From: Modestobacter sp.
Lineage (GTDB): Bacteria > Actinomycetota > Actinomycetes > Mycobacteriales > Geodermatophilaceae
Assembly: GCA_025965635.1 (NCBI GenBank)
Contig: JAOPWO010000274.1
Location: 1 to 11,355, forward strand
Direction of reading: 5' to 3'
DNA length: 11,355 nucleotides
The notes below the pieces were generated by a model that saw nothing but the letters and a program-made list of their open reading frames with translations, had not been told where the DNA came from and searched no databases. Each line of letters begins with the position of its first letter. Positions within the stretch are counted from its first letter, which is position 1. Below, one piece after another: positions 1 to 6,320 of this stretch. Both the position numbers and the translations under genes were made by a program.

Positions 1-503
1 GCGATCTCGGCCAGCGCCGGCGCGGCAGCGTCCGCGAGGCCGGGCGCGGCGCCGGCCTCCCGGGCGGCCCGGTCGAGTGCCTCACCCATGTCGGTCCAGG
101 CCGCCGTCCGGTCGCCGCCGCCGAGACCGTCCTCGGCCAGCGCCTCGACCTCGTAGCGGACGACCGCGTCGGCCAGTGCCTCCTCGACGGCCTCGCAGGC
201 GGCCGCCGTCGCGCTCGGCGGGCGGACCGCGGCCGCGGTCCCCGGTGGAGTCGGCAGGGGGCCGGGCACCGGGTCGGGAGCCGCGGGATCAGGAGCGGCA
301 GGGTCGGGAGCCGCCGGGTCCGTCGTCGCGGGTTCCGGGGCGACGGGGGCGGTGACCGTGGCGGTCACGGTCGCGGTGACGACCGGACCGGTCACCGCCG
401 ACTCCTGGGCGGCGGGCTCCGCGTCGGTCGCGGACGTGCAGCCGGCCAGCACCACCGTCAGGGCCGCCGGACCCAGCAGGGCTGTCGAGCCTCGACGCAG
501 CAC
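1..503 (-). CDS. Secreted lipoprotein with Ala/Pro-rich linker, unknown function (partial, C-terminus beyond window)
   Basis: The reading frame starts at a GTG (complement of CAC 501-503) and stays open to the left edge, giving 167 codons without a stop. The N-terminus is a classic lipoprotein signal: two arginines at residues 3-4, a hydrophobic core, and the lipobox L19-A-G-C22. The mature protein should therefore be attached to the outer face of the membrane through Cys22. A low-complexity stalk follows (about residues 35-95): alternating Val/Thr/Ala, then three PAAPD units and more Pro. From about residue 98 there is a helical, acidic segment with one Cys (AAACEAVEEAL), probably the start of the folded domain. 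I do not recognise a family. A GGCAGGG stretch just upstream may be the ribosome binding site. It lies 70 bp downstream of the isochorismatase-like gene on the same strand, but a hairpin separates them. Seen: signal and stalk; inferred: location. Confidence 0.72.
   Translation of the reverse strand, partial: MLRRGSTALLGPAALTVVLAGCTSATDAEPAAQESAVTGPVVTATVTATVTAPVAPEPATTDPAAPDPAAPDPAAPDPVPGPLPTPPGTAAAVRPPSATAAACEAVEEALADAVVRYEVEALAEDGLGGGDRTAAWTDMGEALDRAAREAGAAPGLADAAAPALAEI
271..315. repeat. Three tandem 15-bp units coding the PAAPD stalk of the lipoprotein
   Basis: Units at 271-285, 286-300 and 301-315. The first and third share 14 identical bases (GGGTCGGGAGCCGC) and the middle copy is diverged at synonymous positions. 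On the minus strand each unit codes for the same five residues, so the repeat is under protein-level constraint and is probably a variable-length spacer. Confidence 0.7.
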
Positions 504-540
504 CGGGGCACCCTGCCATCTCCGGCGACCAGCGGGCCAG

Positions 541-571
541 GGGCGGGAGTCCCGGGTCGCCGCTCCCGTCC
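541..571 (-). terminator. Hairpin directly after the isochorismatase-like stop codon
   Basis: A 9-bp stem pairs GGGCGGGAG (541-549) with CTCCCGTCC (563-571), with one G-T wobble and a 13-nt loop. It starts two bases beyond the stop codon of the minus-strand hydrolase gene. No T-tract follows, which is normal for actinobacterial terminators. It may separate that gene from the lipoprotein gene. Confidence 0.45.
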
Positions 572-573
572 GC

Positions 574-1248
574 TCAGCCGGACGAGGACGCGCGCAGGGC
601 CTCGGCGATGTCGTCGCTGCGGGCGGCGGCGACCCCCATCCGACCGGCCTCCTCCAGGTGGGTGGGCTGCACGCCGGAGATCGCATCGGCGGCGAGGAGC
701 ACCCGGTAGTCCCGCTCGCTGGCGCCGTAGACCGCGGCCCGCGGGCAGTTCGGGTAGTTGCAGCCGGCCAGCACGACGGTGGTCACCCCCCGCGCGCGCA
801 GGTGCTCGTCCAACCCGGTGCGGTGGAAGGCTCCCCACCGCGGTTTCCACATCGCCCACTCCCCCGGCGCCAGTTCCTGCAGCTCCCCGGCGAGCAGCCG
901 GGCGGAGTCCAGCGTTGGCGCTCCGGCCGGCAGCAGGTCGGGCACGATCTGGGACCCGGTCGACCCGGGCCGGACGATCGGCGCACCGGCGGCGATGAGG
1001 CCCCGGCGCGCCCGGTCGACGTCGTCCCCGTCGTAGAGCCGGACGACGTGCACCACCGGGCGCCGCGCCGCGCGGTAGGCAGCCAGCAGCCCGGCGACGG
1101 TGGGGACCACCGCACTGGTGCCCGCGATCGGGCTGGCTCCACCGTCCACGAAGTCGACCTGGGTGTCGATGACCAGCAGGGCGGACCGGTCCAGCTGCGG
1201 AGCGGTGTACGGGTCCGCGGACGCCGAATCAAGCAGAAATTCCTCCAT
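574..1248 (-). CDS. Isochorismatase-family cysteine hydrolase
   Basis: A 224-residue protein, a typical single-domain length for this family. These enzymes hydrolyse amides, ureides or vinyl ethers in the cytoplasm using an Asp-Lys-Cys triad. All three are visible: Asp28 in LLVIDTQVDF, Lys135 in AMWKPRWGAF, and Cys168 in GCNYPNCPRAAVYGA, placed six residues after Gly162 as in family members. Cys163 is an extra cysteine. No signal peptide is present. The ATG at 1248 is chosen because the conserved core begins soon after and a GAGGGG lies about 12 nt upstream; the frame stays open much further upstream but that part has no protein-like features. It is divergent from an FAH-family enzyme and an NhaC antiporter, so it probably takes part in the same catabolic route. 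The substrate cannot be assigned; true isochorismatase activity is only one possibility among amidase and ureidase roles. Confidence 0.88.
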   Translation of the reverse strand: MEEFLLDSASADPYTAPQLDRSALLVIDTQVDFVDGGASPIAGTSAVVPTVAGLLAAYRAARRPVVHVVRLYDGDDVDRARRGLIAAGAPIVRPGSTGSQIVPDLLPAGAPTLDSARLLAGELQELAPGEWAMWKPRWGAFHRTGLDEHLRARGVTTVVLAGCNYPNCPRAAVYGASERDYRVLLAADAISGVQPTHLEEAGRMGVAAARSDDIAEALRASSSG

Positions 1249-1315
1249 GTGGACTTCAATCCCCTCGTAGTGCGGTAGGTGGCGATGTGGCGGTACCCGG
1301 GAGTGCCGGAAGTGC

Positions 1316-1344
1316 TTGACGTCACCACAGCGGACCCACATGAT
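1316..1344 (+). promoter_or_regulatory. Putative promoter of the FAH-family/NhaC operon, with TGACGTCA palindrome
   Basis: TTGACG (1316-1321) matches the -35 consensus at five of six bases. A 17-nt spacer separates it from CATGAT (1339-1344), which matches four of six -10 bases. The predicted start of transcription is near 1351, leaving a leader of about 70 nt. The -35 box is embedded in the perfect 8-bp palindrome TGACGTCA (1317-1324), a possible regulator half of the divergent intergenic region (1249-1422). I see no equally convincing promoter for the minus-strand hydrolase. Confidence 0.45.
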
Positions 1345-1422
1345 CCGCGACGTGATGCACACCACACCGATCGCCGTCCTCCCCGAGCCGCCGCCCGCCG
1401 CCGCACCGACGGGCGCCGCCCG

Positions 1423-2283
1423 ATGAAGCTCCTGTCGTTCCACGGCCCGGACGGCATACGGATCGGCGTCGACACCGACCGCGGGGTGGTCGACGTCGCG
1501 GCGGCCGCGCCCGACGCACCGGCCACCATGCGCGAGTTGATCGCCGCCGGGCCGACCGCGCTGGAGCAGGTGCGGCAGGCGGTCGGGACCGCGACCGAGG
1601 CCGTCCCCCTCGACCAGCTCCGACTCGCCCCTGTCATCACCGACCCCGAGAAGATCATCTGCGTCGGCCTGAACTACCGCAAGCACGCCGCCGAGGGCGG
1701 GATGCCCGTCCCCGAGCAGCCCATCTACTTCGCGAAGTACCGCAACAGCCTCGCCGGCGCCGGCCAGGCGGTCGTCGTCCCAGCGGTCACCCGCAAGTGC
1801 GACTACGAGGTCGAGCTGGTCGCGGTGATCGGCCGGACGACACGCGACGTGCCGACCGACGCCGCGCTGGACTACGTCTTCGGCTACGCCACCGGCAACG
1901 ACCTGTCGGCCCGCGAGCTGCAGAACCGCAGCAGCCAGTGGATGTACGGCAAGGCCATCGACGGGTTCGCCCCGCTCGGCCCCCACCTGGTCACCGCCGA
2001 CGACGTGCCCGACCCGCAGGGGCTGCGCACCCGGACGTGGGTGAACGGTGACCTGCGCCAGGACTCCAACACCCGGGACATGGTCTTCTCCGTCGCCGAA
2101 CTGGTCAGCGACCTCTCCCAGATCATGACGCTCCAGCCCGGGGACGTGATCTACACCGGGACGCCGGAGGGCGTGATCCTCGGCATGCCCGACCAGGTCT
2201 GGTTGCAGCCCGGCGACGAGGTCGTCTGCGAGATCGAGGGCCTCGGCCGCCTGGTCACCCCACTGGTCGCACCCCAGGGCTGA
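1423..2283 (+). CDS. Fumarylacetoacetate hydrolase (FAH) family protein
   Basis: A 286-residue cytoplasmic enzyme with the usual two-part layout: a small N-terminal domain (about 1-70) beginning MKLLSF, and the FAH catalytic fold (about 74-283). Visible signatures are VGLNYRKHAAE (residues 81-91, candidate catalytic His88 and Glu91), metal ligands Glu129 and Glu131 in DYEVEL, Asp160 in GYATGNDLSARE, Lys177 in MYGKAIDGF, and the closing YTGTPEGV. Family members cleave or isomerise 2-oxo acids and related compounds (acylpyruvases, 2-hydroxyhepta-2,4-diene-1,7-dioate isomerases, ureidoglycolate lyase-like enzymes) using Mg2+ or Mn2+. I cannot choose between these. The ATG at 1423 is preferred because the family begins there, although its ribosome binding site is weak; an in-frame GTG at 1279 would add 48 arginine-rich residues that do not look like protein. 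An antiporter gene follows 84 bp downstream, probably in the same transcript. Confidence 0.9.
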   Translation: MKLLSFHGPDGIRIGVDTDRGVVDVAAAAPDAPATMRELIAAGPTALEQVRQAVGTATEAVPLDQLRLAPVITDPEKIICVGLNYRKHAAEGGMPVPEQPIYFAKYRNSLAGAGQAVVVPAVTRKCDYEVELVAVIGRTTRDVPTDAALDYVFGYATGNDLSARELQNRSSQWMYGKAIDGFAPLGPHLVTADDVPDPQGLRTRTWVNGDLRQDSNTRDMVFSVAELVSDLSQIMTLQPGDVIYTGTPEGVILGMPDQVWLQPGDEVVCEIEGLGRLVTPLVAPQG

Positions 2284-2355
2284 TCGCCCCACCTGTTCGC
2301 ACCGCCCGGAGCCGGACGGGCCGCCGGCACCCGGCTACCCCCACTCCCCAATGAC

Positions 2356-2370
2356 GAGGAGAACCCGTTG
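2356..2370 (+). promoter_or_regulatory. Ribosome binding site fixing a TTG start for the antiporter
   Basis: GAGGAG (2356-2361) lies six bases before TTG (2368-2370). The nearby ATG at 2351 is out of frame, and no other start codon in the frame has comparable spacing, so the rare TTG is the likely start. Confidence 0.7.
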
Positions 2371-3960
2371 GAACCGTCGCTGTTGTCCCTGCTCCCACCG
2401 CTCGTCACGATCATCTGCGCCGTCGTCACCAAGCGGATCCTGATCTCGCTCGGCCTCGGGATCGTGCTCGGCGCCCTGCTGTACGCCGAGTGGAACGTCG
2501 GGAACGCCCTCACCTTCGTGTGGGAGGTGGTCAGCGGGCTGGTCATCGCCGACGGAGCCGTCTCCGAAGAGGTGATCATCCTCGCCGTCGTGGTCCTGAT
2601 CGGAGTGCTGACGTCGTTCATCTACGTCTCCGGCGGGCTGCTCGCCTTCGCCTCCTGGGCGGTGACGAAGGTCCGCACCCGGGCGCAGGCCCAGCTGGTG
2701 CCGGTCGTCGTCGGCATCGTCGTGTTCTTCGACGACGCCTTCAGCAGCCTGGTCGGCGGGAGCGTGAGCCGGTCGATCACCGACCAGCACCGCATCTCGC
2801 GAGCGAAGCTGTCCTACCTCGTCGACTCCACGGCCGCACCGGTGATCATCCTCGTCCCGATCTCGGGCTGGGCCGCCTTCATCGCGGCGACCATGACCGG
2901 GATCCTGGAGGAGAACGGCGCCACCGACATGAACGGCTACGAGGCCTTCCTGCGCACCATCCCGACGATGCTCTACCCGATCATGGCGCTGCTGCTCGTG
3001 GTCGCGGTGGCCGTGTGGAGCATCGACTTCGGCCCGATGCGCCGGCACGAGCAGCTGGCCGTGGAGCAGGGCAAGCTCTACGACGAGTCCCGCGGACCGG
3101 TGCCCGGCGAGGTCGACCCGGACCTGCCGGCCCGCGACGACGGAAAGATCGGCGACCTGGTGTGGCCGATCGCCCTGCTGTTCGGGGTCACCGTCGTGGT
3201 GGCGGTGTGGCTGGGCGTCGCCGGCAGCGAGGGCACGCCGAGCGCCATGGACATCCTGAGCAACACCGACGTGATCCTCGCGCTGTTCCTCGGGACGGTC
3301 GCGGCCACGCTGATGGCAGCCATCCGGCTGCTGGCCCGGCGGACCCCGCCCGCGGTCATGGGCCGGGCGGCCTGGTCGGGCGTGCGCTCGATGCTCATGG
3401 CCGCCGCGGTGCTGTTCCTCGCCTGGACCACCGCCGAGATCATCGGCGAGCTCGGCGTCGGCGAGTACCTGGCCGGGGTCATCAACGAGAACCTGGCGCT
3501 GTTCCTGCTGCCCCTGGTCCTGTTCGTGCTGGCCTCGTTCATCTCCTTCTCGATGGGCAGCACGTTCGGCACCTTCGGGTTGCTGCTGCCGGTCGCCGGC
3601 CAGATCGCCCTGTCGCTGGACGCCGGCCTGCTCATCCCGGTGTTCGGCGCCGTGCTGGCCGGGGCCATCTTCGGCGACCACACGTCCCCGCTCTCAGACA
3701 CCACGATCCTGTCCTCGATCGGCTCCGGCATCCACCTGATGGACCACACCATCACCCAGCTGCCCTACGCCCTCGTGGCGGCCGCCGCATCCGCGGTCGG
3801 CTTCGTCGTCCTGGGGCTGACCGAGAACACCTGGCTGGGCCTGCTCGCCGCCCTGATCGCCCTCGCTCTGGCGATCGCCGTCCTGCGGGCCAGGTCGCCG
3901 CAGTACGAGGCGCAACCGACGGCCGAGGGGGTGGGGCCGGCGGCCGGACGCCCGGTCTGA
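2368..3960 (+). CDS. NhaC-family Na+/H+ antiporter-like membrane transporter
   Basis: A 530-residue integral membrane protein with about a dozen hydrophobic stretches. Two family hallmarks are clear: FFDDAFSSLVGG (120-131) followed by ITDQHRISRAKLSYLVDSTAAP (137-158), and FGDHTSPLSDTTILSS (435-450) followed by DHTITQLPYA. The paired Asp122/Asp123 and the polar FGDH segment are the expected transport-path residues. NhaC-type carriers exchange Na+ for H+, and relatives exchange organic anions or amino acids, so the cargo is open. The start is TTG with an excellent GAGGAG site. A charged loop at about 224-260 (EQGKLYDESRGP onward) is cytoplasmic by inference. The gene is 84 bp downstream of the FAH-family gene and is followed by a strong hairpin, so the two form a transcription unit. 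The pairing with two hydrolases suggests the carrier supplies or balances an acidic substrate; this is inference. Confidence 0.9.
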   Translation: MEPSLLSLLPPLVTIICAVVTKRILISLGLGIVLGALLYAEWNVGNALTFVWEVVSGLVIADGAVSEEVIILAVVVLIGVLTSFIYVSGGLLAFASWAVTKVRTRAQAQLVPVVVGIVVFFDDAFSSLVGGSVSRSITDQHRISRAKLSYLVDSTAAPVIILVPISGWAAFIAATMTGILEENGATDMNGYEAFLRTIPTMLYPIMALLLVVAVAVWSIDFGPMRRHEQLAVEQGKLYDESRGPVPGEVDPDLPARDDGKIGDLVWPIALLFGVTVVVAVWLGVAGSEGTPSAMDILSNTDVILALFLGTVAATLMAAIRLLARRTPPAVMGRAAWSGVRSMLMAAAVLFLAWTTAEIIGELGVGEYLAGVINENLALFLLPLVLFVLASFISFSMGSTFGTFGLLLPVAGQIALSLDAGLLIPVFGAVLAGAIFGDHTSPLSDTTILSSIGSGIHLMDHTITQLPYALVAAAASAVGFVVLGLTENTWLGLLAALIALALAIAVLRARSPQYEAQPTAEGVGPAAGRPV

Positions 3961-3974
3961 CCTGACCGCCGAAC

Positions 3975-4013
3975 GGAACGGCCCTCCGGTCCACCCGACC
4001 GGAGGGCCGTTCC
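3975..4013. terminator. Strong 16-bp hairpin terminator after the antiporter gene
   Basis: GGAACGGCCCTCCGGT (3975-3990) and its exact reverse complement (3998-4013) flank a 7-nt loop. It begins 15 bases after the antiporter stop codon. No T-tract follows, as is common in actinobacteria. A perfect stem of this length ends the FAH-family/NhaC transcription unit. Confidence 0.9.
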
Positions 4014-4440
4014 GCGTCCATCTCCGGCGACCGGCTGTACCCGAGTTCCCCGGGTTCCCCCGTACGGGCCGATCACTGGTCCGGGACGGACGGACGGTCC
4101 GCCCGGCGGGTCGGGAACCGGCGCCCCCAGGACGGCGCGCCGGGCACGCGAGGAGCGAGCCGGCCGGGCCAGCGGTACCGCGAACGGCCGACGATCCACC
4201 ACGTGGCCGTCCAACCGGGCGGGAACCGGATGCCGGGGGGCACCGCAGAGCGGGTCGACCGTCCGGGTCACCGCGAGGCGGTGGTCCGGCTGCATCGGCG
4301 CGGCGCACCCCCGCGCCTGACCGCGTCCCCTCCTCCGGAACAGTTGCGCAGCCGTGGCCCACTGCGGAGATGTGACGTAGCTTTCACCGCGTCCTCCGGG
4401 CAGTGCCGGCGCCCGCCATCCACGCATTCAGGGAGACCGG
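4014..4440. other. 427-bp gene-free stretch upstream of the substrate-binding protein
   Basis: No frame on either strand shows a recognisable protein here; the long open frames that cross it on the minus strand continue as antisense through the antiporter gene and the terminator hairpin. Small palindromes are visible: CCCGTACGGG (4059-4068) and CCACGTGG (4199-4206). Near the downstream gene, TAGCTT (4378-4383) could be a -10 box with TGGCCC (4355-4360) 17 nt upstream, overlapping an inverted repeat GTGA-N8-TCAC (4372-4387). I looked for thiamine-riboswitch landmarks, since NMT1-type proteins can bind thiamine precursors, and found none. A long leader or a small RNA remains possible. Confidence 0.5.
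4355..4387 (+). promoter_or_regulatory. Weak candidate promoter with overlapping inverted repeat
   Basis: TGGCCC (4355-4360), a 17-nt spacer and TAGCTT (4378-4383) form a weak sigma70-like pair. GTGA (4372-4375) and TCAC (4384-4387) bracket the -10 box, so a regulator bound there would block transcription. Spacing is N8, not the N6 of CRP-type sites. Only half of the promoter consensus bases match. Confidence 0.22.
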
Positions 4441-5433
4441 ATGAAGCTCACGACGTCCGCAGGGTCCGCGCTCGTCGCCGGGCTGCTCACGGTGACCGCC
4501 GCCTGCGGCGGATCCGGGAGCGGCTCGTCCGAGGGCTCGGGTTCCCCGGAGGGCGGGGCCGCGGGGGCGACCACGCTGACCATGGCGGAGACGCCCGGCG
4601 CTCCGTTCGGCTTCGTGAGCTACGGCGTCCAGCGCGGGCACTTCGAGGACGAGGGCATCGACCTGCAGGTGACGCCCAACCCCGGTGGTGGCACCGCGAC
4701 CGTGCCGGCGCTGCTCCAGGGCGACTTCGACGTCATGGGGTTGGACCTGGTGTCCGCGCTCACCACGATCGGCGCCGGTCTCCCGCTGCGCATGGTGTCG
4801 GCGGGCAGCGCGACCTCCGACGAGGCGGAGGGCGATTTCTCCGCGGTGCTCGTGAAGGCCGACAGCCCGATCCAGGGCCCGGCGGACTTCGACGGCGTCC
4901 GGATGGGCGTCAACGCGCTGCTCAACGTCAACGAGCTCTACATCCAGCGCACGCTGGAGGACCAGAGCAAGCCGGCCAGTGCGATCAGCCCGATCGAGCT
5001 GCCGTTCCCCGACATCCTCGCCGCGATCACCCGCGGCGACGTCGACGCCGGCATCGTCATCGAGCCGTTCGCGACCATCGGCCAGAGCCAGGGCCTGCGC
5101 GTCGTCGACCGCCCCTGGCACGCGATCAAGCCGGGGCTGCAGATCGGCACCATGGTCATGACCGACCAGCAGGTCGCGGAGGACCCGGCCGTCGCCGAGC
5201 GCTTCGCCCGCGCGGTGCAGGCGACCGCGGACGACGTCCGTGACGACCCGGCGTCCTTCCGCGCGGCGCTGCCGGCCCTCATCGAGCTCGACCCGGCACT
5301 GGCGGAGAAGATCAACCTGATCCAGTGGCGCGGAGCCTCCGACCGGGAGTCGATCGAGCTGACCGGTGACCTGATGACGGAGTACGGCCTGATCGACGCG
5401 GAGATCGACTACGACGAGATCATCATCGGCTGA
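4441..5433 (+). CDS. ABC transporter substrate-binding lipoprotein (NMT1/SsuA-like)
   Basis: A 330-residue protein with a lipoprotein signal: Lys2, a hydrophobic core, and V18-T-A-A-C22 as the lipobox, so it is expected on the outer face of the membrane. A Gly/Ser-rich stretch (23-40) tethers the folded part, which begins at about residue 44 (TTLTMAETPGAPFGFVSYG). The layout GYFEDEGIDLQVTPNPGGG-like, a repeated DFDVMGLDLVSAL segment, and ITRGDVDAGIVIEPF are typical of NMT1/SsuA/TauA-type proteins, which bind sulfonates, nitrate, pyrimidine precursors or aromatic acids. The ATG has a good AGGGAG site five bases upstream. No permease or ATPase gene is present in either direction, so it is an orphan here and must share a membrane complex coded elsewhere. 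It stands alone between a terminator and a convergent gene. The ligand is unknown. Confidence 0.87.
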   Translation: MKLTTSAGSALVAGLLTVTAACGGSGSGSSEGSGSPEGGAAGATTLTMAETPGAPFGFVSYGVQRGHFEDEGIDLQVTPNPGGGTATVPALLQGDFDVMGLDLVSALTTIGAGLPLRMVSAGSATSDEAEGDFSAVLVKADSPIQGPADFDGVRMGVNALLNVNELYIQRTLEDQSKPASAISPIELPFPDILAAITRGDVDAGIVIEPFATIGQSQGLRVVDRPWHAIKPGLQIGTMVMTDQQVAEDPAVAERFARAVQATADDVRDDPASFRAALPALIELDPALAEKINLIQWRGASDRESIELTGDLMTEYGLIDAEIDYDEIIIG

Positions 5434-5443
5434 CCCGCCGGTC

Positions 5444-5499
5444 GGCCCTCGCGCAGGGGCCCGAGCCGGGTGGAGCGGGGTTCGGGGGCACGAGGCCCC
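5444..5499. terminator. Weak paired hairpins between convergent genes
   Basis: The 69-bp gap between the substrate-binding protein gene and the convergent LOR-like gene holds two short stems: GGCCC (5444-5448) with GGGCC (5457-5461), and GGGGC (5485-5489) with GCCCC (5495-5499) around a 5-nt loop. Each is only 5 bp, so a bidirectional terminator role is a guess from position. Confidence 0.25.
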
Positions 5500-5502
5500 G
5501 TG

Positions 5503-6123
5503 TCAGCGGCTCTGCAGCGCGTCCAGCGCGACGGCCATGCAGGCCGCGACCCGGAAGTCCAGGCGCGGGTCGGGGACGGTGACGGCGTAGCGGTCGCGGA
5601 CGGCCTTCCGCCGTTCGCTGACCAGGACCGGAGCACCGGTGACCGAGTCGAGGAAGTCGAAGTGGAAGACGAAGGGCACCCAGACGTCACCGACGTACGG
5701 GAGCAGCGTCCAGACCCGGCGCAGGACGGCGATCACCGGCCGCCGCTCCCGGCCCACGGCCTCCAGCCCCGGTGCGGACAGGTTCCAGGTGGAGCGGATC
5801 AGGCTGGCCCCGAACTGCTTGCTGAAGGTGCCGATCACCGCGCCGTACTCGTCGATGACGTCGTGCTCGGCGTGCACGTCGAGCCGCTGACGGGCCTTGA
5901 AGGAGAACACCCGGCGGCTCTTGGCCTCGTCGGCGAAGAAGACGACCTCCTCCTTCAGCTTCATCCGCTTCTGCTCGGCCAACGCCAGGAGGTGCCCCTC
6001 GCTGCCGTCGGGGTTGGCGGCCCGGATCTCGTAGCGGTTGACCATGAGGGTGATCCGCTGCTTCACGAAGAAGGCCGGCACGACCATGGCGGCCGGTTGC
6101 TGCGATCCGGGGGGCATGCTCAC
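5503..6123 (-). CDS. LURP-one-related (LOR/tubby-like) family protein
   Basis: A 206-residue protein without a signal peptide. From residue 18 it reads as a run of beta strands: FFVKQRITLMVNRYEI, KEEVVFFADEAKSRRVFSF, and LDVHAEHDVIDEYGAVIGTFSKQ (81-103). That pattern resembles the LURP-one-related fold, a 12-stranded barrel related to tubby and scramblase domains; bacterial members have no established function. A hydrophobic stretch at 133-155 (VLRRVWTLLPYVGDVWVPF) is either the central helix of the barrel or a membrane contact. The start is a GTG at 6123, chosen because AGGAGA lies six bases upstream; an ATG two codons later (6117) would be spaced 12. The gene is divergent from the chitosanase with a 197-bp shared upstream region, and convergent with the substrate-binding protein gene. 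The family call rests on pattern memory only. Confidence 0.65.
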   Translation of the reverse strand: MSMPPGSQQPAAMVVPAFFVKQRITLMVNRYEIRAANPDGSEGHLLALAEQKRMKLKEEVVFFADEAKSRRVFSFKARQRLDVHAEHDVIDEYGAVIGTFSKQFGASLIRSTWNLSAPGLEAVGRERRPVIAVLRRVWTLLPYVGDVWVPFVFHFDFLDSVTGAPVLVSERRKAVRDRYAVTVPDPRLDFRVAACMAVALDALQSR

Positions 6124-6271
6124 GGCGGGTCTCCTGGGGTCGGTCACAGCGGCGGCGGGGTCCATCCTGGCGCATCGCCCGGAGTGGTGGTGGATCACGT
6201 CGGGCACAGCACCGCCGCAGCGCCGCGCTCTACCCTCGATCCCGGGTGGGAGACACCCTCACCAGTGCCGA

Positions 6272-6285
6272 GGTGGACGTCCACC
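6272..6285. promoter_or_regulatory. 14-bp perfect palindrome upstream of the chitosanase gene, candidate operator
   Basis: GGTGGACGTCCACC reads identically on both strands and ends 35 bases before the chosen chitosanase start. A TACCCT at 6231-6236 could be the -10 box of the same gene, which would put the palindrome in the leader, a typical repressor position. It does not resemble the AT-rich chitosanase operator known from Streptomyces. If translation actually began at 6246 the palindrome would lie inside coding sequence. Confidence 0.4.
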
Positions 6286-6320
6286 GGGGGAAACGGCCAG
6301 CCACCGGCCGAGGAGAGCGC

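Noticed and set aside
1279..1422. N-terminal extension of the FAH-family protein from GTG 1279
   Set aside because: The 48 added residues are Arg/His/Pro-rich and cover the predicted promoter; the family begins at MKLLSF.
2335..3681. Long open frame on the minus strand opposite the antiporter gene (448 codons)
   Set aside because: The product is His/Asp/Gly/Arg-rich without any domain pattern, the expected by-product of GC-rich third positions on the other strand; the antiporter frame has unmistakable family motifs.
516..4032. 15-base exact repeat CCATCTCCGGCGACC at 516-530 and 4018-4032, flanking the isochorismatase/FAH/NhaC module
   Set aside because: It looked like attachment-site repeats around an island, but about one or two such matches are expected by chance in 11 kb at this GC content; no integrase gene or tRNA is present.
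4372..4387. CRP/GlxR-type binding site
   Set aside because: Arms GTGA and TCAC are separated by eight bases in place of six, so it does not fit the known actinobacterial CRP motif.
4014..4440. Thiamine pyrophosphate riboswitch upstream of the NMT1-type gene
   Set aside because: The conserved CTGAGA-type block and the downstream ACCTGATC-like block are absent.
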